From positions 434,001 to 498,000 of the forward strand of contig NZ_CP069792.1 of NCBI RefSeq assembly GCF_016894245.1: 64,000 nucleotides of DNA. Direction: 5' to 3'. Below the pieces are notes generated by a model. The model worked only from the letters and a program-made list of their open reading frames with translations, searched no databases and was not told where the DNA came from. Shown here one piece after another: positions 51,517-60,388 of this stretch (its first letter is position 1; each line of letters starts with the position of its first letter). Source of the stretch: Corynebacterium kroppenstedtii (GTDB taxonomy: Bacteria; Actinomycetota; Actinomycetes; Mycobacteriales; Mycobacteriaceae). The position numbers and the translations under genes were made by a program.

Positions 51517-52941
51517 TCACTTGCCACCCGGCCGTGCAATACCAGACCGCGATACGCCGGGACGCGATGAGGCCATCTCCATATGAGCAAGAGCCTCCTG
51601 CAAGGCCACTGTCCGCAAGCCCCCCGACCGCAGCCGCTTCACTCGTTTTTCCTCCGCATGGCTGGTAACCCGACGCGCATGATCAACCCACTGATCGCGC
51701 GCTAATGACAACGCATCCGCGCCACCCACCCGTCGAAAATTATTCTGAAGCTGCTGGTGACGCATATAACTGACCACAATCGCGCAAAACAAGCCAAAAG
51801 CTATTCCCAGGCTGATTGAGACACCGAACGCGGTCCCCACCAGGGGCATCACCACCATTCGAGCCACGCCTAGGCCCAGGCTGATCCCAACAGAAATGAT
51901 CAAGATCCGCTCCGTCACGCTTGCTTCCGGAGGATCAAAGGGCACATCTATATACGGCACCGGCTCAGTACCGGCGGGCCGATCGTCATTCAACTGGTCC
52001 GTGGCGGCATCGATAATCTCGGGCAATTCTTTCGGGTCAAGGCACGAACGCCACGCCGACGATGCTGACCGATACGCATCCTGGACAGCACGATCCATCA
52101 TTGCGCGACAATGTTGATTCGTCACGGCCATACTGTCCCGACGTTGCTTTTCCTCAGTATGCAACCAATTTCTCAAGGTGCTCGAAGGAAGCAGCACATG
52201 CGACGAAACGTCATACGTGAGTTTCTTCTCAGGTACACGGACAACGCCAATATCAGAAAGGACAGCCGTCGTGGCCGAGCTCGGCGTCGATACCCCAGAT
52301 GACGGAACCGTCAACGTGTAATACTCTTCCACATCATCGACGGCCGGGCCGCGGTCAGAACTATCCGCCCCTGAATCCACCTCACTGTTTCCTGAGCTGA
52401 TTCCTGAATCAGCTGCCGTCGACGATGCCACAAGTTCTTGCGCACATCGGTGGCATACCGTCATCAATTCATAATCGGAATAACAAATAGGGATGCCGTC
52501 CCAGTTACGAGGCAACTGCTTGCCATCACCGGGGAAAAACAGGGCACCAGCCGAGTTCTCAGACAGCGGCCCCTCAGCCGCCGAGAGAATCACAACATGA
52601 TCCACTGCGCGACGCACAGCCTCAAGAATCCGCCGATCCTTATCGGGAATAATCGCATGCGTTGCGGGCGGTACCACTGCCACAACGACATCAGGTTGCA
52701 CTTCAGGCCCCGCAGCGATAGCTACGTCCCATGTCACGTTCTTGGGGTCACCAGGGAAACCACCCCGTACGGCAGCTTCCACAACACCAGCTACCCGAGG
52801 AAGCGCCGCCACATCCGGCCCAATAATACTGACGACGAAATGTCGCTCTCCCCCTTCGTGTCCTCTATCACTCGGTCCGCCGACGTCAGATTCGGGAACG
52901 GCCGCCCACGAAGATTGCTGAGGAACCACAGGGGCGCTCAC
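51517..52941 (-). CDS. Two-helix membrane protein of unknown function
   Basis: A 474-residue protein I do not recognise. Residues ~30-165 look like a Rossmann-type alpha/beta domain resembling a GTPase or receiver without a P-loop (HFVVSIIGPDVAALPRVAGV, PDVVVAVVPPATHAIIPD, DHVVILSAAEGPL). A Ser/Asp-rich linker (about 175-240) follows, then a mainly helical segment, then two adjacent membrane helices (about 344-391, RILIISVGISLGLG... and ...SLGIAFGLFCAIVVSYM) and a basic helical tail. The GTG start overlaps the stop of the 72-residue gene as GTGA. Its place beside pck and trmB suggests a conserved but uncharacterised envelope or division role, which is inference. Confidence 0.7.
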   Translation of the reverse strand: MSAPVVPQQSSWAAVPESDVGGPSDRGHEGGERHFVVSIIGPDVAALPRVAGVVEAAVRGGFPGDPKNVTWDVAIAAGPEVQPDVVVAVVPPATHAIIPDKDRRILEAVRRAVDHVVILSAAEGPLSENSAGALFFPGDGKQLPRNWDGIPICYSDYELMTVCHRCAQELVASSTAADSGISSGNSEVDSGADSSDRGPAVDDVEEYYTLTVPSSGVSTPSSATTAVLSDIGVVRVPEKKLTYDVSSHVLLPSSTLRNWLHTEEKQRRDSMAVTNQHCRAMMDRAVQDAYRSASSAWRSCLDPKELPEIIDAATDQLNDDRPAGTEPVPYIDVPFDPPEASVTERILIISVGISLGLGVARMVVMPLVGTAFGVSISLGIAFGLFCAIVVSYMRHQQLQNNFRRVGGADALSLARDQWVDHARRVTSHAEEKRVKRLRSGGLRTVALQEALAHMEMASSRPGVSRSGIARPGGK

Positions 52942-53156
52942 GCAACATCACCCACTTGAACGTCGATAACCTCTTGTATTCGATCACGCATCGCGGGATC
53001 CACCGCAGCACTCTGTTCCAATGCGGTCGAGACCTCTACTGGGGTGCCAACATGTGTTACGGCATGATCAAAAAAACGTCGAGCCTCACTGTTGCTATGC
53101 GGATACGACATTTGAATAAAACGAATTAGCGACGAGACCGGCATCCCCGGCTGCAT
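52938..53156 (-). CDS. Small soluble protein, first gene of the unknown operon
   Basis: A 72-residue, mostly helical protein (MQPGMPVSSLIRFIQMSYPH...RIQEVIDVQVGDVA) with no family I recognise. The ATG at 53156 has a strong AGGGGGA upstream, and its stop overlaps the start of the 474-residue membrane protein by four bases, so it is real and co-translated. Size and helix content would suit a binding partner for the larger protein. Upstream lie 242 bases shared with the divergent trmB promoter. Confidence 0.7.
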   Translation of the reverse strand: MQPGMPVSSLIRFIQMSYPHSNSEARRFFDHAVTHVGTPVEVSTALEQSAAVDPAMRDRIQEVIDVQVGDVA

Positions 53157-53398
53157 AACGTCCCCCTAATTAATGAGCCACGCCCATCCCCCGACGCAGC
53201 ATGATACTCAATTGTATGCGCCAATATTATGGCCAGTATTCACACCGCGATCAACCCTAAAGAGAAGAATTCCCCACATAATCCCCACGCAACCCTTCCA
53301 TCATTCAGGACAGCTACCCATAAAAAGTAGTCATGATGCTCACAACACGATCAGCGAAAGATTGATTAAAGGTAGGCCTCCCTGGCAAAATAACCCCG

Positions 53399-54151
53399 GT
53401 GTCCACGAATCTTGAAGGCCCAATTGGCGAGCTCCCCCACGGTCGGCCCCCGCAAACCGTCGTCAACGACGGTCGAGATTACCCCCGACTAGGAACCGTG
53501 AGCTTCCGACGAGGAACACTGACACCTCGTCAACAAGAACTGTGGGACGAGAAATGGCCAACATACGGTCGCGTCCTCGATGACACTGTTATTGATACCG
53601 ACGGCTGGTTCGGTCGATCCGCCCCCACCATCCTCGAGATCGGATCAGGAACCGGCACGTCCACAATAGCTATGGCATCCCGCGAACCCGACCTCAACGT
53701 CATCGCGGTTGACCTCTATAAACCTGGACTCGCGAAACTGCTCGGCGCCTTCACCCGGGAAAACCTCACCAATATCAGAATGGTTCGTGGCGATGGCGTC
53801 GAAGTTCTCCACCGCATGATTGCACCAGAGTCGCTATTAGGGGTGCGAATCTTTTTCCCCGACCCCTGGCCCAAAGCACGCCATCACAAACGTCGCATCA
53901 TACAGTCAGGAACGCTGCATTTAATCGCATCCCGGCTCAAACCCGGTGGGGTACTCCACGTCGCAACTGATCACACTGGCTATGCCGAGTGGATCGACGA
54001 CCTCGTCACCGTGGAACCGCTCCTTGAGTACAAGGGCTGGCCATGGAATGAGTCCCCCATCCTGACCGACCGTCAACTTACCACCAAATTTGAAAACCGC
54101 GGGCTTAGCATGGACCACACAATCAGGGAATACTTGTGGAGGCGGAAGTGA
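53399..54151 (+). CDS. trmB: tRNA (guanine-46-N7)-methyltransferase
   Basis: A 250-residue SAM-dependent enzyme. The SAM-binding loop [16 protein letters not shown] is near residue 77, the second strand is [11 protein letters not shown], and the family signature [16 protein letters not shown] follows. It makes m7G46 in the tRNA variable loop. The GTG start at 53399 has no ribosome binding site and an AT-rich AAAATAAC just upstream, consistent with a leaderless transcript. Its stop overlaps the NYN gene start (GTGA). In mycobacteria and C. glutamicum the trmB-NYN pair is followed by the MmpL3-type exporter; here it is not. Confidence 0.95.
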   Translation: MSTNLEGPIGELPHGRPPQTVVNDGRDYPRLGTVSFRRGTLTPRQQELWDEKWPTYGRVLDDTVIDTDGWFGRSAPTILEIGSGTGTSTIAMASREPDLNVIAVDLYKPGLAKLLGAFTRENLTNIRMVRGDGVEVLHRMIAPESLLGVRIFFPDPWPKARHHKRRIIQSGTLHLIASRLKPGGVLHVATDHTGYAEWIDDLVTVEPLLEYKGWPWNESPILTDRQLTTKFENRGLSMDHTIREYLWRRK

Positions 54152-54840
54152 CTCACCACGCAAACACCACATCCCGAGGCCATTCATATTCAGCAGCACC
54201 CGACGAAACTCCTTCGGCACTGCTCATTTGGGATGCACCCAATATCGATATGGGCTTGGGATCAATTCTCGGTGGACGACCAAGCTCTGCCTACCGCCCA
54301 CGCTTCGATTCGCTCGGACAATGGCTGATCCACGAAACAGACCAGCTCAGCGCTTCCCTCGACGAACAGATCGAACCAGAAGCCACGGTCTTCACCAACA
54401 TCATGCCCGGGTCCGCAGACTCAATCCGCCCGTGGATCGACGCCCTCCGCAATCTCGGTTTCGCGGTTTTTGCTAAACCCAAGCTTTTCGACGACACCGA
54501 TGTCGATCCGGACATGCTGGCGCACATCAACCGCAGGTACGACGAGGGTGTGCTGCGCTCGGTGTATGTTGCCAGCGCTGATGGCAGAAACTTTCAACCA
54601 CGGCTAGAAGAACTGGCTGCCGAGGGTATCGACGTTGCCGTGCTGGGTTTTTACGAACACGCCACCTGGGCGGTGATGAGCGAGGCCATACGATTCGTCG
54701 ACCTCGAAGACATCCCGGATATCTTTACCACGCCACTCCCGCGAGTAAATCTCGACCGCCTTCCCGACGAGGGCGCGTGGCTACAGCCGTACCGCTCCCT
54801 TCGTTCTGTGAAGTCATCTCATCATGACGGCCAGTCGTGA
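54148..54840 (+). CDS. NYN-domain protein
   Basis: About 230 residues. The NYN (PIN-like nuclease) fold opens with [19 protein letters not shown], including the first conserved Asp and Asn, and later has [30 protein letters not shown] with the Asp of the active site. Family members are RNases, but this subgroup is untested. The GTG at 54148 is preferred over 54136 because GGAGG lies five bases before it and it gives a GTGA overlap with trmB. It corresponds in position to M. tuberculosis Rv0207c beside mmpL3. Confidence 0.8.
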   Translation: MTHHANTTSRGHSYSAAPDETPSALLIWDAPNIDMGLGSILGGRPSSAYRPRFDSLGQWLIHETDQLSASLDEQIEPEATVFTNIMPGSADSIRPWIDALRNLGFAVFAKPKLFDDTDVDPDMLAHINRRYDEGVLRSVYVASADGRNFQPRLEELAAEGIDVAVLGFYEHATWAVMSEAIRFVDLEDIPDIFTTPLPRVNLDRLPDEGAWLQPYRSLRSVKSSHHDGQS

Positions 54841-54853
54841 GGGAGCTGATGCA

Positions 54854-56047
54854 ATGACTGTAGAAGCGGAAACACCTGGACGAAAAACCGAGGTCACTGC
54901 GCGCGCAAAGGACGCAGTGCTGGCCGACGCACAGTCAGCCACGGGTACCACTGTCGCCCCGAAGGAACAAGTGTCGCGCCGATCTCACACCTCAGGAAGC
55001 GTCAAAGTTCGGCCCCTCCCCTGGTGGCGACGAGCCATCACTCTAATGAGGCACCCTCTGGTTCGATTAGTGTTCTTCCTTGCTGTGGTAGCCGCCCTCA
55101 CGATGGTCGTCCGAGGCAGTATTGATTTCGTTTCAGAGGGTCTGGGCTACATCGGATCGGCAAACACCACGTGGATCATCGTCGGAGTCGCTTTTATCGG
55201 CCTTTCAATCCTGGCCATGGGCGAGCTCATGTACGTCCTCCTACGCAGCGCTGGGGTCCCCTGCAAACGATCCAGTGTCTACGCCCTCACTCTGACGTCG
55301 AACTCTGTGTCTGCCACTTTCCCTGGTGGTCCAGCAATTTCACTAGCGATGATTTTCCGTGAGCAGCACAAATGGGGAGCTTCTTCAGTGATTGCTAGCT
55401 GGTATATGGTGATCTCCGGTGTCATCGCGTCAGGTGTGCTAGCTCTTTTCGGCCTCACCGCATTCTATTTCTTGGGTGCCAAGGTGAACCCGTGGACACT
55501 CGTCATCTCTCTTACCGCTGTGGTTGTCGTATTACTAGTTGTGAAATGGTTAGCAGCACATCTCTCTAGCGTCGAGCGCGTTGTCGTCACCATCCTTCGC
55601 AAGGTCAACCACTATCGGAACAAACCTCTCAACACTGGAATCGACAAAGCACGCGAAAGCATTAAGACCCTCAGCAGTGTTGACCTGCCGTTACCGAAGC
55701 TTGCATTGGCGGCCATGTGGTCAGGCGTGAACTGGGGCGCAGATTGCCTCTGCCTCCTCGTTTGCCTATGGGCGGTGGGGGCACACCCCAACGTGGCATC
55801 GGTTGTCCTCGCGTTCGTCACTGCCAAAATCGTGGGAACTGCGCAGGTCACGCCGGGCGGGTTGGGACCCGTCGAGGCAACGATAGTCGGCACTCTCGTC
55901 GCCACCGGTATGACGTCGGCAACCGCGCTTGCTGCCACCATTATTTTCAGAATGATTTCGTTCATTCTCCTCGCCGCTGTGGGCTGGATCATTTTCCTCA
56001 TTCAATATGCGGGACCCAAACGCGCGATGATGTTGGGGCGGTCCTGA
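54854..56047 (+). CDS. LPG-synthase-TM (UPF0104) flippase-like membrane protein
   Basis: About 397 residues: a polar ~70-residue N-terminus, then about eight helices with the lysylphosphatidylglycerol synthetase membrane-domain pattern (SNSVSATFPGGPAISLAMIFRE, GVNWGADCLCLLVCLWAVGA, KIVGTAQVTPGGLGPVEATIVG). There is no aminoacyl-transferase domain, so it is not MprF itself; relatives are presumed lipid flippases. The ATG at 54854 has GGGAGC upstream; the frame from 54824 is weaker. It lies 13 bases behind the NYN gene, where related genomes carry mmpL3/cmpL1 first. Confidence 0.85.
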   Translation: MTVEAETPGRKTEVTARAKDAVLADAQSATGTTVAPKEQVSRRSHTSGSVKVRPLPWWRRAITLMRHPLVRLVFFLAVVAALTMVVRGSIDFVSEGLGYIGSANTTWIIVGVAFIGLSILAMGELMYVLLRSAGVPCKRSSVYALTLTSNSVSATFPGGPAISLAMIFREQHKWGASSVIASWYMVISGVIASGVLALFGLTAFYFLGAKVNPWTLVISLTAVVVVLLVVKWLAAHLSSVERVVVTILRKVNHYRNKPLNTGIDKARESIKTLSSVDLPLPKLALAAMWSGVNWGADCLCLLVCLWAVGAHPNVASVVLAFVTAKIVGTAQVTPGGLGPVEATIVGTLVATGMTSATALAATIIFRMISFILLAAVGWIIFLIQYAGPKRAMMLGRS

Positions 56048-56154
56048 GGAACCGCACGTGAACCTCATACAGTACGGACACACTAAAAACGCACTGACGA
56101 TACTGACAATAGAGGCGCTAGATAATGGCGCAATACTAAGGATTGGAGTTCATC

Positions 56155-56646
56155 ATGTCACAGTCCGCTTCTCCGGGATCCGAGACTGACCCAAACCGTG
56201 CACCAGGCACGCAAGTGAGCTACGTGCAAGCAGCGGTGATGGACATCATCGCAGTTCTGCTCTTCGCCCTACTTGCGCGTATCGCCCACAATTCACCGGA
56301 ATTGCCATTCAGTTGGGGCGGTGTCCTCGCTACTGCTTGGCCATTCTTGCTCGGCGCGGCCGCCGGGTTCGGTGTCATGGCCATCCTCCGCCGCCCCGCC
56401 GGCACTGTAATCCCGTTCGGTATTGCTGTGTGGATTCCCGCCGTCATTGTGGGCCTCACGATTTGGGGTTTCCACCACAGCAAAGTCCCGCACTGGTCAT
56501 TCATCATCGTGGCGACGGTAACGTCGGCGATCTTCATCCTCGGATGGCGGGGCCTGACCCGCCTCTCTGCGTCACGCGCGCACAAGAGGCGTGAGCGTCG
56601 ACAAGCTCTTATCGACGCCGAAGAAAAGCACAAAGCCGACAAGTGA
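56155..56646 (+). CDS. DUF3054 membrane protein
   Basis: About 163 residues with four helices (AAVMDIIAVLLFALLARIAH, WPFLLGAAAGFGVMAILRRP, WIPAVIVGLTIWGFHHSK, FIIVATVTSAIFILGWRG) and a basic Arg/Lys/Glu-rich tail. This matches DUF3054, a small actinobacterial membrane family of unknown role. The ATG at 56155 has GGAG eight bases upstream. The gene lies 107 bases behind the flippase-like gene on the same strand. Confidence 0.82.
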   Translation: MSQSASPGSETDPNRAPGTQVSYVQAAVMDIIAVLLFALLARIAHNSPELPFSWGGVLATAWPFLLGAAAGFGVMAILRRPAGTVIPFGIAVWIPAVIVGLTIWGFHHSKVPHWSFIIVATVTSAIFILGWRGLTRLSASRAHKRRERRQALIDAEEKHKADK

Positions 56647-56706
56647 CGAGTAAATAAATGACCCCGCTATGCATGGCGAGAAATAGCGGAGTGCTTCAAT
56701 AGTTGT

Positions 56707-58209
56707 ATGTCACATACCGACCCGGCCCAAGGATCCACCGGATCCACCCTTGCTGGACGCGGAGAAACCACCTCCAAAACATTCTTCGGCCACCCGTGGG
56801 GGTTGGCGAACCTCTTCGGAGTGGAGATGTGGGAGCGCTTCAGCTTCTACGGGCTCCAAGGCCTTGTTCTCTTCTACCTGTATCACAGCACCGACGACGG
56901 CGGGCTGGGCATGTCCGAAAGCCTGGCAACGTCAATCGTCGGTGCCTATGGTGGTGCGGTTTTCCTCGCCTCGATCGGTGGTGCGTGGATTTCTGACCGT
57001 GTCCTCGGGGCAGAAAAGACACTGTTTTATTCGGCGGTGCTTATCATGTTGGGGCACATGTCGCTTGCTCTTCTGCCCGGCTTCACTGGACTGATCATTG
57101 GTCTTGTCCTGGTTGCGGTGGGGTCAGGAGCCCTGAAAACGGCGAATTCCGCGATGGTCGGAACTTTATACGAAGAGGGCGACCCCAAACGCGATGGCGG
57201 TTTTTCGTTGTTCTACATGGGCGTGAACATCGGTGCCTTGATTGGCCCTCTGGTGACAGGCGCCCTATGGAAGCAGATGGGTTTCCACTGGGGCTTCGGA
57301 GCAGCTGCGGTTGGTATGGCTTTGGGCCTTATTCAGTACATCCTGATGAGGAAGACCACGTTGCAGAATGCTGGCGCCAAAGCTCCGAATCCTTTGCGGC
57401 CTGATGAACGCGTCAAGTCGTGGGGTGGGGTCATCGCGTTGACGGTCATCATTGTTGGGCTTGCTCTACTCTTTCCCACTTCTCAATTGTCGACGTATGT
57501 TGCGGTCATTGCGATTGTCGCCGCAGTTTATTTCTGGCAGGAAATGTACCGTTCTTCATTGGTGAATCGGACGGAACGCCATCGTTTGTTGGGGTTTATT
57601 CCGATGTTCCTGGCCGCTTGCGTGTTTTGGTCGATCTATCAGCAGCAGTTCACGATGGTGGCAATGTATGCGGATAAGAAGCTGGACTTGAGTTGGGGTT
57701 TCATGGATACGCCGGCCTCATGGGTTCAGTCGATTAACCCGATCTTCATTATTCTTTTAGCACCGCTCTTCACGATTCTGTGGGATCGTCTGGGTACACG
57801 TCAGCCGTCTACTCCGGTGAAGTTTGGCGTGTCGGCCATTATGTTGGGGCTTGGTTTGGTTCCTTTCCTTTTCTTTGTGAGCTACGCTGACCATTCAACG
57901 CCCTACTACATGATTGTTGTGGTGTTGTTCCTTTTCACTGTGTCAGAGCTGTTGCTGTCTCCAGTTGGACTGTCTATGTCAACTAAGCTTGCTCCGCGTG
58001 CGTATCCGGCACGAATGGTTGCGATGTGGAATCTAACCTCCGCTGTGGGTACGGCTTTAGCAGGTACGCTGGCCGGTTTTTACAATCCGGAGTCCGCACA
58101 TGATTCCACAATCTATTTCATAACAATGATCTGCGTGTGTGTGATGATCGGAGCCATCATTCTGGCGGTATCGAAGCCGATTGTGAAGCTTTTCGATGGT
58201 GTGAAATAG
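56707..58209 (+). CDS. POT family peptide:H+ symporter
   Basis: A 500-residue transporter with 12-14 helices. The proton-coupling motif ExxERFxYY appears as EMWERFSFYG in helix 1 (after FFGHPWGLANLFGV). The PTR2 family signature region AYGGAVFLASIGGAWISDR and the later FTVSELLLSPVGLSMSTKLAPRAYPARMVAMW are also clear. It imports di- and tripeptides with protons. The ATG at 56707 is used. It is convergent with the secreted repeat-protein gene, and the 116 bases between them hold no strong terminator. In C. glutamicum the accD3-pks13-fadD32 genes lie in this general interval. Confidence 0.93.
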   Translation: MSHTDPAQGSTGSTLAGRGETTSKTFFGHPWGLANLFGVEMWERFSFYGLQGLVLFYLYHSTDDGGLGMSESLATSIVGAYGGAVFLASIGGAWISDRVLGAEKTLFYSAVLIMLGHMSLALLPGFTGLIIGLVLVAVGSGALKTANSAMVGTLYEEGDPKRDGGFSLFYMGVNIGALIGPLVTGALWKQMGFHWGFGAAAVGMALGLIQYILMRKTTLQNAGAKAPNPLRPDERVKSWGGVIALTVIIVGLALLFPTSQLSTYVAVIAIVAAVYFWQEMYRSSLVNRTERHRLLGFIPMFLAACVFWSIYQQQFTMVAMYADKKLDLSWGFMDTPASWVQSINPIFIILLAPLFTILWDRLGTRQPSTPVKFGVSAIMLGLGLVPFLFFVSYADHSTPYYMIVVVLFLFTVSELLLSPVGLSMSTKLAPRAYPARMVAMWNLTSAVGTALAGTLAGFYNPESAHDSTIYFITMICVCVMIGAIILAVSKPIVKLFDGVK

Positions 58210-58325
58210 GCGCATAGCCACCGAGGCAGTTTCCCCCACGTGCTGTCGTGGTAGTCCACTACCCAACGGTGGCGGCCAAGGACTCTCATTCTCTTTGAGC
58301 TGGATCCTCTTTATGCTGGCAGTTC

Positions 58326-59777
58326 TCACACGGAAAGGTTGAGATTCACACCGAGGGAGGCCTGCGCGTTGATGCTGACCCCTAGCTGGCCCTGTGGTGC
58401 TGACGCACACGGTTTCTTTTCCGGCGCTGGCTGCTGGCATGGGTCATTCTTCACCTGCTGCTGAACAGGACAGTTCCCCTGCACATTATGGGCATTACCG
58501 CTGTTAATCGCTTCCGACACGTTGCCGGCAATCGACAAACCAGCGTTAATCAGGTTTGACGCATTAGCGTTAATCGCTGCTGCCGCATTGGCCTTTACCG
58601 TTGCTGCGGCGGCGGCAATGTGCTGATTCACTGTTTCCTGAGCGGCCCGAATATCTTTCTCGGTGAGGAGATTCCTCTGGGCAATGGGCGTGCCCTTCTC
58701 TACCGTTCGCGACACGGTCTGGATGGGCGTGCCTTTTTCAATCGGGGTGCCCTTCTGGATGGGCGTACCCTTCTGAATCGGGGTCCCCTTCTCTACCGGG
58801 GCAGACACCTGAGAGTTACGGTTCTGCTCAATGATGCGCTTCTGCATGCTTGTACGCTGCTGCTCAACGGCTTGTTCGGCAGTGGTGGACGAGATACTGC
58901 CCTTGACGCCCCACACAATTCCTGACTTACCGATGCCACTAATTGCGATAGCGGACTCGTTAGTCGTCGTTCCATCCGCCTTCCATGCGTGGCGGGCCGA
59001 TGCAGCGAGGCGCTGGGCATCCCTCTGCTGGAGTGCCCCGCGGTCCGGTGGGCATGAGCAATCCGCGCTTTTAGCCAGCGAAGCTCCCGGCGTGGCGATA
59101 TGGCTCGCAATCCGGTTCTTATAGTCCATAGCGAGTTTCGCTACCGCAGTCACGCCGATCGCGCTTTCATTAGAGGTAGCTTTCGACTTAGCCTCGGCCT
59201 TGGACACTCCTCCAGAGCACGGGCCGAGCCCGGTGCGTGGCGCATGATCGCCACGACTACCGCGAGCACTATCTCCCGCGACAAGGTCTTTCCCACCGAC
59301 CTCTTTCTGCGATAACTGCCGGTTAACCTGGACAGTTTGAGCGTCGTTACGTGTCTGCTGATCAATCTGCACGGCAGCACGCTGAGGTGCAGTAGCTTTA
59401 GGGAGGGTTGCGGTGGATTGCGGCGTCATGCGCGGGATCTGCTTTTGCTGTACGCGGATTCCCTGAGCGATAGACTGTTGTGTGCCTCCGCGTTCAGACG
59501 CTGTGATGACCGTGTTCGTTTGTTTCGGTATTGTCTGCGCGGGTTTTGCCACCTGCTGATTCATTGTTTGCTGTGGCTTAACGGATACTGATTGCGGTTC
59601 GACAAATCCTCCGGCGAATGCAGCCGGAGCTGCTGCAGTGATGCCTACACACGCAATGCCCAAGCTCATTGCTGGAACAGCGAAGGAAGCACGGTCCCCT
59701 ATGCGCGTTTCACTGTCCCTGTGCTTTCCGCGGTATCCCCTGTGAGTTATCCGCGAAGAGATTTCGTTATCCCCCAT
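58326..59777 (-). CDS. Secreted KGTPI-repeat protein of unknown function
   Basis: About 483 residues from the ATG at 59777 (GGGGAA upstream). A long basic N-region and hydrophobic core (MSLGIACVGITAAAPAAFAGG) form a Sec signal peptide cut near AFA. The mature part is Gln/Ala/Thr/Lys-rich with a Cys-containing middle (DCSCPPDRG), two related SNESAIGV/TNESAIAI segments about 80 residues apart, five KGTPI copies between about 325 and 365, an Ala/Asn-rich helix and a Cys-rich end with alternating hydrophobics (GVSINAQASLGVNLNLSV). I know no family. It looks like a surface or matrix protein. Confidence 0.72.
   Translation of the reverse strand: MGDNEISSRITHRGYRGKHRDSETRIGDRASFAVPAMSLGIACVGITAAAPAAFAGGFVEPQSVSVKPQQTMNQQVAKPAQTIPKQTNTVITASERGGTQQSIAQGIRVQQKQIPRMTPQSTATLPKATAPQRAAVQIDQQTRNDAQTVQVNRQLSQKEVGGKDLVAGDSARGSRGDHAPRTGLGPCSGGVSKAEAKSKATSNESAIGVTAVAKLAMDYKNRIASHIATPGASLAKSADCSCPPDRGALQQRDAQRLAASARHAWKADGTTTNESAIAISGIGKSGIVWGVKGSISSTTAEQAVEQQRTSMQKRIIEQNRNSQVSAPVEKGTPIQKGTPIQKGTPIEKGTPIQTVSRTVEKGTPIAQRNLLTEKDIRAAQETVNQHIAAAAATVKANAAAAINANASNLINAGLSIAGNVSEAINSGNAHNVQGNCPVQQQVKNDPCQQPAPEKKPCASAPQGQLGVSINAQASLGVNLNLSV
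58686..58800 (-). repeat. KGTPI-coding repeats in the secreted protein gene
   Basis: Five codings of (E/Q)KGTPI, four of them back to back and the fifth after a TVSRTV spacer. Codon choice differs between copies, so the repeat is old or selected at protein level, not a fresh slippage product. Confidence 0.8.
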
Positions 59778-60053
59778 TGTATGTAATTCCCCTTTATTTC
59801 CTGGTGGCACGGGTTAGATCCCCCAGTCCACAGCGTGGAGTGCTTGAGGCTCTGAGCTACACCATGCCCACCGTCATATGCTTATGAGCCTTGAGGTGAC
59901 AATGCATCCTCATTGTGCCCAGTGATGACCTGCGATCCCCTCACAGGCATGTCTGGAATGACTCAGGACTTTAATGCCCTCTCCATAAAATACATGGTGG
60001 TTGTGCCAAAGAAAAGAACGATCGTCATCTTCTTTCGTTTTACAGGGAGATTG

Positions 60054-60284
60054 ATGGGTGATAGTGAACACAGCTCTAAGGAAACTGACAGGTTCACTGG
60101 ATGGAACAACCAGAGAATGTCCGTAGATTCATTGCTGTCAGTGGCTGACGGAGACTACAACAGGATTCTCAGTTTTCTACCGACACAAAGTGCCACAGGT
60201 ACGCAGTGTCACAGCACCTGTACACCGTTAACCACTGAAAAAGGACTCAGGCTTTATGCCGACGCTACTAGGAAAGAAGGGTGA
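60054..60284 (+). CDS. Possible small gene with Thr/Ser/Cys-rich C-terminus
   Basis: A 76-codon frame from the ATG at 60054, four bases behind a good GGGAGA ribosome binding site, to a TGA at 60282-60284. It is followed 37 bases later by a textbook plus-strand terminator. The product starts MGDSEHSSKETDRFTGWNNQ and has a central acidic part (VADGDYNRILSFLP), then a Thr/Ser/Cys segment (TQSATGTQCHSTCTPLTT). The genes on both sides are on the minus strand, so the terminator needs some plus-strand transcript. It resembles a small peptide precursor, but no modification enzyme is in the window. A non-coding RNA is the alternative. The rest of 59778-60388 shows no gene. Confidence 0.4.
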   Translation: MGDSEHSSKETDRFTGWNNQRMSVDSLLSVADGDYNRILSFLPTQSATGTQCHSTCTPLTTEKGLRLYADATRKEG

Positions 60285-60320
60285 TCTATAGGACTCTGAG
60301 GGAGCAATGGGACAGAGAAG

Positions 60321-60354
60321 CCCGCACCTGCTGGGGAGCAAGGTGCGGGTTTTT
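60321..60354 (+). terminator. Rho-independent terminator on the plus strand
   Basis: CCCGCACCT (60321-60329) pairs with AGGTGCGGG (60341-60349) around an 11-base loop, followed by TTTTT. The minus side lacks a T run, so it acts on plus-strand transcription even though no established plus-strand gene ends here. Confidence 0.85.
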
Positions 60355-60388
60355 CATGTCAGCGAATCCGCGACCTATGCGGCGTGAG

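Noticed and set aside
59913..60053. Upstream extension of the small plus-strand ORF at 60054
   Set aside because: No ribosome binding site near 59913, and the good one sits just before the ATG at 60054.
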